A program made the position numbers and the translations under genes. The notes beneath the pieces were generated by a model. The model was not told the DNA's origin, ran no database searches, and saw only the letters and a program-made list of their open reading frames with translations. A stretch of 5,383 bases of DNA from Planctomycetota bacterium (GTDB lineage: Bacteria; Planctomycetota; Phycisphaerae; WQYP01), in assembly GCA_021805585.1 (NCBI GenBank), contig JAJZEY010000387.1:1-5383 (forward strand), in the 5' to 3' direction. Positions 1-4,904 of the stretch are shown here, piece by piece; position 1 is the first letter of the stretch, and the number at the start of each line of letters is the position of its first letter.

Positions 1-1131
1 GGATATTACCATCTTTTTGGCGAAGTCATCGGCGGAACGGTCCGACGTCTGCTGCCCGGCGCGTTTTATGAAGTCGGCAGCGGAGCCACCGGCAGTGGAG
101 ACATTCACACCTGGAATGTCTGGCATGGCAACGCCCCGTTTGAACAATACCGGACCGTTCAGGGATTTGTGACCGAATTCGGCATGCAGTCATTTCCCGC
201 GCCCAAAACCGTGGACACCTACACGGATGCCGCGGATCGTGATTCAATCCATTCGCCGGTCATGCGCTACCACGAAATGGATGGCACCGGTCACGGCATT
301 GGCATCATCATGCACTATACCAATCTGTATTTTGGAAAAACGCCTGACGATTTTGAAAGTGCGCTTCGATTGACCCAGATCAACCAGGCCTACGGCATCC
401 GTTACGGCGTGGAACACTGGCGACGTGACATGCCGCGGTCGATGGCGGCCACCATCTGGCAATATAACGATTGCTGGCCCGGCCCCACCTGGTCGATGAT
501 CGACTACGACCGCCGCTGGAAGACGATTCAGTACCAGTCGCGGCATTTCTTTGCGCCTGTGCTGGTCAGCGGCATTCCGGATCCTGCCACGGGAAAGGCT
601 GAATTGTTTGTTACCAGTGATCGCCAGACGGACGCGTCCGGTGAACTGTACTGGCGAGTCACCGATTTGGCCGGCAAGGAGCTTTTAAATGGCTCCCGAA
701 TGATCACGATTCCGGCCCGCACCAGCCGCATGGCCCACGCATTGGACCTTTCCAACCTGGTCAAGACTCATGGAGCGGCCAATCTGCTGATTTGGCCGAC
801 GGTGCTGGTGCAGGGCCACAGAGTGGCGGAAAATACACTTTTCTTTACGCGCCCCGTGGAACTTAAGCTGAACAAACCATCGCTTGTATCCACCATTCGC
901 GGAAGTGGCCGGCATTACCATTTGCGAGTTGCCACCGACGTCCCGGCCCTCTGGTTCTGGGCGGAATTGCGCAACGCCGGTGCCACGTATTCGGATAATT
1001 ATATTCATTTGTATCCGGGCCGTACCAGCACGATTCATATCACACTGGAAAAGCCGCTGCCGCCGGAAGAACTGAACCGGCAGTTGGTATTGCGCAGCAT
1101 CTACGATATTGCGCCGGCGATGCGTGCCTGA
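1..1131 (+). CDS. Beta-mannosidase, glycoside hydrolase family 2, 3' part (5' end outside window)
   Basis: The frame is open from base 1 to TGA at 1129-1131, giving 376 residues of a larger protein; full-length family members are usually about 800-900 residues. Seen: 'GDIHTWNVWHG' followed by 'TEFGMQSFP' (Glu at codon 59, bases 175-177), which matches the nucleophile block of GH2 beta-mannosidases. Then comes 'IWQYNDCWPGPTWSMIDY' (codons 152-169), the conserved Trp-rich active-site strand. The rest (codons ~180-376) has the look of the C-terminal Ig-like beta-sandwich domains, including 'YSDNYIHLYPG'. From the family: it releases terminal beta-linked mannose from mannan or N-glycan-type oligosaccharides with retention of configuration. 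The acid/base Glu in the 'GNNE' motif should lie shortly upstream of base 1, so activity cannot be judged fully here. The signal peptide, if any, is also outside the window. It is not in an evident operon with the next plus-strand gene, which lies 3.8 kb away. A related exo-GH2 specificity is possible, but the nucleophile context favours beta-mannosidase. Confidence 0.93.
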   Translation, partial: GYYHLFGEVIGGTVRRLLPGAFYEVGSGATGSGDIHTWNVWHGNAPFEQYRTVQGFVTEFGMQSFPAPKTVDTYTDAADRDSIHSPVMRYHEMDGTGHGIGIIMHYTNLYFGKTPDDFESALRLTQINQAYGIRYGVEHWRRDMPRSMAATIWQYNDCWPGPTWSMIDYDRRWKTIQYQSRHFFAPVLVSGIPDPATGKAELFVTSDRQTDASGELYWRVTDLAGKELLNGSRMITIPARTSRMAHALDLSNLVKTHGAANLLIWPTVLVQGHRVAENTLFFTRPVELKLNKPSLVSTIRGSGRHYHLRVATDVPALWFWAELRNAGATYSDNYIHLYPGRTSTIHITLEKPLPPEELNRQLVLRSIYDIAPAMRA

Positions 1132-1182
1132 AAACAGTCCGCCGCCTGACCCAAAAATTGAATCACGGCCCCGTTCCCAGTC

Positions 1183-1205
1183 CGCCGCAATAGAATGCTG
1201 CGGCG
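1183..1205 (+). terminator. Hairpin downstream of beta-mannosidase, possible terminator
   Basis: CGCCGCA (1183-1189) and TGCGGCG (1199-1205) form a perfect 7-bp GC-rich stem around a 9-nt loop, 51 nt after the mannosidase stop codon. There is no T-run behind it, so it is not a classical intrinsic terminator. It could stabilise the 3' end of the mRNA or be incidental. Confidence 0.25.
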
Positions 1206-1333
1206 AAACGCGTCCGCGATTCGGCCATTTCGGTAAATCCGGATTCGGAACGCTGACCGGGCATTGTCCGATCCGTCTGGGAAATTGGCCGATCCACGTG
1301 TAGAGTCGAACTGTGGCGGGGTGGCTCAGGCCA

Positions 1334-1349
1334 GGCATAACGGTATGCC
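1334..1349. repeat. Short inverted repeat (6-bp arms, 4-nt loop)
   Basis: GGCATA (1334-1339) and TATGCC (1344-1349) flank ACGG, giving a compact hairpin. No T-run follows on either strand. The surrounding 'GGCTCAGG...GTTCGG' looks faintly tRNA-like, but no cloverleaf can be drawn. Function unknown. Confidence 0.4.
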
Positions 1350-1701
1350 GTCCTGTTCGGTTGCCGGCGTCTTAAAATCTTAGCCAGGCTCCGTTTCCAC
1401 AGCCCGCGAATCAAACAGGACAGGCGGATTCGCCGCATCGGATGATCGGAAAAGGTGAATCACGCTTTCGTCCATGGTGAGCCGCGGGTCTTGGTCGCCA
1501 ACTCCAGCAAGCCCATTTCATGGTGTGGATATTCCACGCGTAACAGTAGTATATTTACATATCATCATATTTCTATACATTTTGGCGATTTGCTCACATG
1601 GCAATGAACAATGCGCATTAAACAGCAACTGATCTTCACCACGACCGCACAAACACACGACGCCAGTGAAGGACGCCTTTTGATGATTAAAATTCGCACA
1701 G

Positions 1702-1728
1702 GAGGTATTGGAGGAACTGGAGGTATCG
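1702..1728. repeat. Three tandem 9-bp units in copy A
   Basis: The units are GAGGTATTG, GAGGAACTG and GAGGTATCG, directly head to tail. On the minus strand this reads as a Ser/Asn/Thr-rich run ('TSSSSNTS'). The same three-unit array occurs at 4205-4231. A unit-like GAGGAACTG also appears at 1795-1803. Confidence 0.8.
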
Positions 1729-1740
1729 CGAGGACGACGG

Positions 1741-1757
1741 GCAGACAAGATGTCTGC
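1741..1757. repeat. 17-bp inverted repeat in copy A
   Basis: GCAGACA-AGA-TGTCTGC has perfect 7-bp arms and a 3-nt centre. It is identical to 4244-4260. Because of its symmetry it reads 'ADKMSA' on the plus strand and 'ADILSA' on the minus strand. It is the best-conserved part of the composite repeat and could be a protein binding site or a REP-like hairpin. Confidence 0.85.
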
Positions 1758-1871
1758 ACCACAATTCTGCCGCCGGGGGCTTTGGCGGGCAACAGAGGAA
1801 CTGGAGGCTGCACAGCGACGGAGTTTTGCGCCGAGAATCCGTGGCGAGAGCTTTCCTTCCACCGCGACCAA

Positions 1872-2305
1872 GAAGCTATTCCTTTATTCGAATGCCACGT
1901 CGGATTATACCACTGAATGCAGCAGAGCCACGCAGCGTCCGGAAAGCAACGCCACGATTAAGATCGATCGATGTACCGAATGCCTTTTGCCAGGTGAAAA
2001 AGCAGTTCAAAACGCGACAATGATGGGCGTCACCGTCTCGCGTCCAGCATCGCGGCGGAACGCGCGGCCAAAAATGGATTGCTTGTCGCTTCCGCGCTGA
2101 CGGTTTGCGCACAACGGTTCTTTTTCATGCGCCGAAGTGGATTCGCAACCGAAAACGGGCAATCTATCACCATAAATCCATGTTTTCCGACCAGTTTTCA
2201 GCCGCCCGATTCGCCATTACTATGAATATTAGTCGAATCACAATCCGCTGTGACCCAAAATCCGCCGCCCGCGCCGGCGCACTGGGCGCGGAAGCATAAA
2301 TTCAA
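1872..2305. other. Gene-free stretch between repeat copy A and the membrane protein gene
   Basis: A plus-strand frame stays open from the repeat to 2100 but looks like random composition (Arg/Ser/Thr-rich, no domain), and I do not accept it as a gene. Apart from the hairpin at 2269-2291, I see no tRNA, no tandem repeat and no promoter strong enough to call. The stretch probably separates the 3' end of the minus-strand pair from copy A. Confidence 0.45.
2269..2291 (-). terminator. GC-rich hairpin just downstream of the membrane protein gene
   Basis: CCGCGCC (2269-2275) and GGCGCGG (2285-2291) form a perfect 7-bp stem with a 9-nt loop. It lies 14 nt beyond the stop codon of the minus-strand membrane gene, where a terminator would be expected. 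In the minus direction it is followed by GC-rich bases and then a short TTTT, not an immediate U-tract, so intrinsic termination is uncertain. An overlapping perfect palindrome GCGCCGGCGC sits at 2271-2280. Confidence 0.35.
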
Positions 2306-3262
2306 TCACAACTGGCGGGCACCCCAGCGATTGACCATCGAATTTGCCTTCATGGCAAGAATTACGGCAACTGCCATATAAGCGGCCGCAAAATATACTG
2401 CCGCCTCGCACCACACCCAGCGCGTGAAATACCAGTCGCGCATCGCGCCGCTGAAGACCAAGCAAGAATCCCCGAACGCGGCAAATGCCCCGCTGCCGCA
2501 AACGATCAGAGCCAGTCTCCATTTTTCGGCCGATGCGCCTGATGCAGCAATGACAACGGGCGAAGGCCAGATTCCCTCTACAATAAGCAGCAGACCGCTC
2601 GCCACGCCGAGCCTCGCCGCGAAACCGGGATAGCGGGGGGCCGCGTGAATTTCGGCGTCCACGCGCCCCCCCGCCCAGCTGCCGTAGGTCGAAAATAGAG
2701 CGAGGATAATCAAATAAAAAAAGAAACAGATCGCCGCAGACCGTAAAAGCCGCCTGAACAATTGAAATTCTGTCCCGACGATCGGCACTTCCGCAACGGC
2801 CGGACCAATCCGCTTGGCCCGGATTGCGCAGCACAAAATTAGAATAACCGTGAGGCAGATTGAGATCAGGAGCGCTAACGTCGCGATCGCGCCGTAGGAA
2901 TACGCGGCACCGAGCCCGAATAATCCGCCGTAGGTCATAAAACCAGAAAGGGCCCTCCCGCAAAGGCTCACGGCTGTCGACAGGTAATCTAACACGGCCA
3001 ATCCGGCGATTAAGAAAGGGACACGGTTTGACCTATGAAGGAATGCCCAGCATGCGACCGCCAGACAGGCCAGCGTGGGCAACGTACCTGATGGCATGGC
3101 CGCCAGGAGCAGCACATATATCCACGCCGGAGTCGCGTCAGGCGAATGCGATGCGTGCTTAATCTGGTGAAGCGATGAGACCACCGCCGTTACCTCCACA
3201 GCGATTAGCCCGCACAGTATCACGGAAATTAGAAACCACGACCTAAGACTGGCAAACCGCAT
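2306..3262 (-). CDS. Multi-pass inner-membrane protein of unknown function
   Basis: The reading frame encodes 318 residues from ATG at 3262 to TGA at 2306. I prefer this ATG to the TTG one codon earlier because GGAG (complement of 3270-3273) then lies 7 nt upstream. Hydropathy by eye gives about eight membrane segments near residues 8-30, 47-76 (perhaps one long or two short), 81-102, 121-147, 173-195, 217-240, 249-271 and 285-305. These are separated by short loops; the 'RAKR' after segment four and the 'RR' before segment five suggest that loop is cytoplasmic. Several Cys residues (18, 67, 73, 101, 136, 144-145, 179, 255, 267, 285) are spread through the protein. No transporter, enzyme or sensor motif is recognised. 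It follows the RHS-core gene on the same strand after 83 nt, the position an immunity gene would take in a polymorphic toxin locus; this is inference only. No promoter of its own was identified. Confidence 0.75.
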   Translation of the reverse strand: MRFASLRSWFLISVILCGLIAVEVTAVVSSLHQIKHASHSPDATPAWIYVLLLAAMPSGTLPTLACLAVACWAFLHRSNRVPFLIAGLAVLDYLSTAVSLCGRALSGFMTYGGLFGLGAAYSYGAIATLALLISICLTVILILCCAIRAKRIGPAVAEVPIVGTEFQLFRRLLRSAAICFFFYLIILALFSTYGSWAGGRVDAEIHAAPRYPGFAARLGVASGLLLIVEGIWPSPVVIAASGASAEKWRLALIVCGSGAFAAFGDSCLVFSGAMRDWYFTRWVWCEAAVYFAAAYMAVAVILAMKANSMVNRWGARQL

Positions 3263-3269
3263 CAAAACA

Positions 3270-3273
3270 CTCC
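3270..3273 (-). promoter_or_regulatory. Ribosome binding site of the membrane protein gene
   Basis: The minus strand reads GGAG, then TGTTTTG, then ATG. Spacing is 7 nt to the ATG at 3262 but only 4 nt to the in-frame TTG at 3265. This decides the start. Confidence 0.55.
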
Positions 3274-3290
3274 GGAATCATCGGATGGGA

Positions 3291-3356
3291 AGCGCAAGCG
3301 CTCTTACGGCACGTCGCTGTCGCGTCACTCCTTGGTGACCGACGCTTATCGCGTCG
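3291..3356. repeat. Cluster of three small palindromes between the RHS and membrane genes
   Basis: AGCGCAAGCGCT (3291-3302) has 5-bp arms around AA. GTCAC/GTGAC (3324-3328 and 3335-3339) flank a 6-nt loop. CGACGC/GCGTCG (3340-3345 and 3351-3356) flank TTATC. The last hairpin contains the TAA stop codon of the RHS frame (3348-3346). None is followed by a T-run on the minus strand. They could be mRNA structure between the two genes, or a second kind of dispersed repeat. Confidence 0.45.
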
Positions 3357-4371
3357 ATGGCAACCCAATTCTTTGCGACGGCGGCAACGTCTGAATCCAG
3401 GGATTTCCGCTCGCGTTCGTCGCTCCCGGCGTTTGGTGCCAATAATTGATTGGGGTACCCCAGGAAGCCCCGCCCGGCCTTCCCTTTATGAATAACGCGA
3501 CGTTTATCAGTTCTCGATCCCAGATTTGGAAGGTGATAGATTCAACGTCGATCACCTTGTTACCCACCCAGTTAGACCAGCCGTTCGCCCGTTCATACGC
3601 TTGAGTAAACACAATAAACGAATCCTTGGAGAACGGCATCACATACCAACGTCGGATTCCGACCAAAAAATGGTTGTTCTGTGTAACCGCCTCCAGATAT
3701 TGGCCACCGTAGATAAGCCTTACTAAATTATCGTTTCCATTGAGGTAATTGCCAATCGCCAATGACCAATAGTCCAGGCCAAAATCGGCGTAGATTCCCC
3801 CTCTTATCAGATTCAGCCGCACGTTAGCAATATTGCCTTGGTTGAACGCAGAGAATTGCCCGAGTTGTTGCCGGGCCGCCTTGATATCATTCGCGAGGTC
3901 GGCCGGACACACTTTTACCTTTAGCAGCTCGTAATTATAGATCAAATCACCGTACCCATGCCCCCAGTTGGGGCCAGGATAAGGCGGGCTTGGATAATTT
4001 CCCTGTCGTCCCAGCCCGCTTGGATCCACGTTTTCCACCGGCCCGCTCCCAACAACCTGATACAAATTAATCCCGCCGTCATATCCAATCGGATCACGTT
4101 GAATCCAGCGGCCGAGTACCGGGTTATATGTCCGATTGCGGACGTAATAAAGCTGCGTGTCTGGATCAAAACGGTAGCCGCAATAGATTATTTCATTGGC
4201 ACACGAGGTATTGGAGGAATTGGATGTATCGCGGTGGCGACGGGCAGACAAGATGTCTGCGGCCCGACGACCAGGAGTTTTTCCAGCCTGCCAAGACTCA
4301 TCGCGCCAGCGGCCACGGCTTCGCGGCTTGCTGCCGTGGTGGCGAAAAAACTGTTTATCCAGTGCGACCAT
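3346..4371 (-). CDS. Truncated RHS-core protein with unrecognised C-terminal domain; repeat-derived N-terminus
   Basis: It encodes 341 residues from ATG at 4371 (CAAGG lies 6 nt upstream); an in-frame TTG at 4404 would add 11 residues without a ribosome binding site. Residues 1-58 are encoded by repeat copy B ('ADILSARRHRDTSNSSNTSCA') and are not RHS sequence. Residues 59-120 are a good RHS repeat-associated core: 'YCGYRFDPDTQLYYVRNRTYNP', 'GRWIQRDPIGY', 'GGINLYQVV' and 'DPSGL'. RHS proteins normally carry hundreds to thousands of residues of YD repeats before this core; all are missing and nothing like them lies upstream to the window's end. Residues 121-341 form the variable C-terminal part, starting with a Pro/Gly-rich linker. 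A mixed region with 'NNHFLVGIRRWYVMPF' (~232-247) and 'FTQAYERANGWSNW' (~255-268) follows. I do not recognise this domain. In full RHS proteins this position holds a toxin or other effector, released after core autoproteolysis. No signal peptide is visible. It may be an orphan RHS cassette or a pseudogene remnant. Confidence 0.7.
   Translation of the reverse strand: MVALDKQFFRHHGSKPRSRGRWRDESWQAGKTPGRRAADILSARRHRDTSNSSNTSCANEIIYCGYRFDPDTQLYYVRNRTYNPVLGRWIQRDPIGYDGGINLYQVVGSGPVENVDPSGLGRQGNYPSPPYPGPNWGHGYGDLIYNYELLKVKVCPADLANDIKAARQQLGQFSAFNQGNIANVRLNLIRGGIYADFGLDYWSLAIGNYLNGNDNLVRLIYGGQYLEAVTQNNHFLVGIRRWYVMPFSKDSFIVFTQAYERANGWSNWVGNKVIDVESITFQIWDRELINVALFIKGRPGGASWGTPINYWHQTPGATNASGNPWIQTLPPSQRIGLPSTR
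4205..4231. repeat. Three tandem 9-bp units in copy B
   Basis: The units are GAGGTATTG, GAGGAATTG and GATGTATCG. On the minus strand they encode 'DTSNSSNTS' within the RHS frame. Unit number equals copy A, with three base differences across the 27 bp. Confidence 0.8.
4244..4260. repeat. 17-bp inverted repeat in copy B
   Basis: This is identical in sequence to 1741-1757 (7-bp arms around AGA). It is free of differences although flanking parts of the two copies have diverged, which suggests recent spread or a constraint on the symmetric core. Confidence 0.85.
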
Positions 4372-4840
4372 AAACTGCCTTGAGAAAGGCCGACCTTGCT
4401 TCAATAATTTGAATCATACAATGGCATCCGCAACGTACCAAGCCAATGCACGTTCTTGGCAGTCTGTTCATCCGATACCGTCTGCTCACCACCCATACGG
4501 AAGAAAAACTTGAAGCACAGCACTCCGGTATTCCAGTGAAGCGGTTCGTTCAAAGATTCCACAGGCCTCCAGTTCATTGCGCGCTGCCATTATCGCCGCC
4601 GAGTTACCCGCACCCCTGCTGCGCCTGGCTCTTAACGGCCGCTCCGCAGGGGTGGTGGTAACGTCGGAAATGGTATCAGTGAATATTGCGGTCGCCATCG
4701 GGACAGACCAAGCCGCTGGTTTAGCCCGTCTAACTCGCGTAAACGAATCGGCCGTCTGGCTTGGGCAAATGCCCCGATTTCCTTACGTTCTACTTTCCTC
4801 GATTAGTTTCAAATTATTTTGGGCGTAGCCGCCTGCCGAA
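4372..4840. other. Gene-poor stretch between the RHS module and the SGNH hydrolase promoter
   Basis: Several short overlapping frames are open on both strands here, none with a clear ribosome binding site and none recognised. The only one I list separately is 4401-4577 on the minus strand. No YD-repeat coding sequence that could be the missing RHS body is present, so the truncation is not a simple frameshift within this window. Confidence 0.45.
4401..4577 (-). CDS. Doubtful 58-residue reading frame
   Basis: ATG at 4577 to TGA at 4401-4403 gives a peptide beginning 'MNWRPVESLNEPLHW' and containing 'FKFFFRMGGEQTVSDEQ'. Composition is balanced and protein-like (three Trp, mixed charges, no low complexity). 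That is why I mention it although it is short, has no evident ribosome binding site and matches no family I know. Its stop overlaps the alternative TTG start of the RHS frame (TTGA at 4404-4401). The opposite strand is also open across most of it, which lowers confidence. It may be a remnant of a dispersed sequence or chance. Confidence 0.2.
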   Translation of the reverse strand: MNWRPVESLNEPLHWNTGVLCFKFFFRMGGEQTVSDEQTAKNVHWLGTLRMPLYDSNY

Positions 4841-4867
4841 TTGACATTGGCCGCATTGGAATCTAAT
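4841..4867 (+). promoter_or_regulatory. Candidate sigma-70-type promoter of the SGNH hydrolase gene
   Basis: A perfect -35 TTGACA (4841-4846) is followed by TCTAAT (4862-4867, five of six consensus bases). The 15-nt spacer is shorter than the usual 17; TAATCT (4864-4869) gives 17 nt but a poorer match. Transcription would start around 4875 and leave a ~30-nt leader containing the ribosome binding site. Confidence 0.4.
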
Positions 4868-4891
4868 CTACCACTTCTGCGGGTCACCGGC

Positions 4892-4896
4892 GGAGG
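4892..4896 (+). promoter_or_regulatory. Ribosome binding site of the SGNH hydrolase gene
   Basis: GGAGG lies 8 nt before the ATG at 4905. A second candidate, AAGGGG (4922-4927), lies 7 nt before an in-frame GTG at 4935, so a shorter product is conceivable. Confidence 0.6.
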
Positions 4897-4904
4897 CTGG
4901 CCCG

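Larger units (their letters stand above)
1132..1695. other. Gene-free stretch downstream of the beta-mannosidase gene
   Basis: No reading frame here has a convincing start, ribosome binding site and protein-like composition. The stretch holds two small inverted repeats (1183-1205 and 1334-1349) and an AT-rich island at about 1545-1580 that stands out against GC-richer surroundings. The island includes TTTACA (1554-1559) and TATACA (1574-1579), but only 14 nt separate them, so I do not call a promoter. It may be decayed coding DNA, an intergenic spacer, or part of the repeat-rich insertion that begins at 1696. Confidence 0.5.
1696..1871. repeat. Composite dispersed repeat, copy A
   Basis: This block recurs as copy B at 4199-4371 in the same orientation. 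The first 62 bp (1696-1757) align without gaps to 4199-4260 with 6 mismatches by eye. They consist of three 9-bp GAGG-containing units (1702-1728) and a 17-bp inverted repeat (1741-1757). The middle (~1758-1840) is divergent. The far end is similar again: GTGGCGA at 1841-1847 and GCGACCA at 1864-1870 match 4339-4345 and 4364-4370. Total lengths are nearly equal (176 and 173 bp). Both strands are open through the core: minus reads 'ADILSARR-RDTS', plus reads 'EELEVSRGRRADKMSA'. A further GAGGAACTGGAGG at 1795-1807 repeats 1711-1723. No transposase or target-site duplication is visible, so it is at most a non-autonomous element. Confidence 0.8.
4199..4371. repeat. Composite dispersed repeat, copy B (forms 5' end of RHS frame)
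   Basis: This is the second copy of the element at 1696-1871, same orientation. It has three 9-bp units (4205-4231) and the identical 17-bp inverted repeat (4244-4260). A divergent middle and the shared distal end (GTGGCGA 4339-4345, GCGACCA 4364-4370) follow. One boundary lies at 4199. Immediately beyond it the minus strand reads 'NEIIYCGYRFD', the start of the RHS core. The other boundary coincides with the ATG of the RHS frame (4371; TTG at the equivalent place in copy A). The repeat thus supplies a start codon and 58 in-frame codons to the RHS fragment. Confidence 0.8.

Noticed and set aside
685..1338. 217-residue open frame antisense to the beta-mannosidase
   Set aside because: It lies mostly opposite a well-recognised GH2 gene and has low-quality composition; it is a shadow of GC-rich codon use.
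1318..1376. tRNA-like 'GGCTCAGG ... GTTCGG' pattern
   Set aside because: No acceptor, D or T stem can be paired at the right spacing, and the total length is too short for a tRNA.
1474..1632. 52-residue plus-strand frame with a single hydrophobic segment
   Set aside because: The hydrophobic stretch arises from the AT-rich island (ATA/ATC/TTT codons); no ribosome binding site at useful distance and no recognised family.
1518..1871. 117-residue minus-strand frame through repeat copy A
   Set aside because: Only the repeat part resembles anything (copy B). The rest is AT-rich unstructured sequence with no domain and the start would be TTG without a ribosome binding site.
1708..2100. 130-residue plus-strand frame starting in repeat copy A
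   Set aside because: The opening part is the repeat read on the other strand; the remainder looks random and lacks a ribosome binding site in proper context.
2238..2963. 241-residue open frame on the minus strand
   Set aside because: It overlaps the membrane protein gene in another frame, is very Arg/Gly-rich, and has no domain or membrane pattern; the 318-residue frame has a ribosome binding site and a clear hydrophobic periodicity.
1696..4371. Composite transposon bounded by the two repeat copies
   Set aside because: The copies are direct rather than inverted, no transposase or integrase lies between them, and no target-site duplication is visible.
4577..4828. 83-residue plus-strand frame upstream of the SGNH gene
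   Set aside because: It would need a TTG start with no ribosome binding site, overlaps an opposite frame, and shows no recognised motif.
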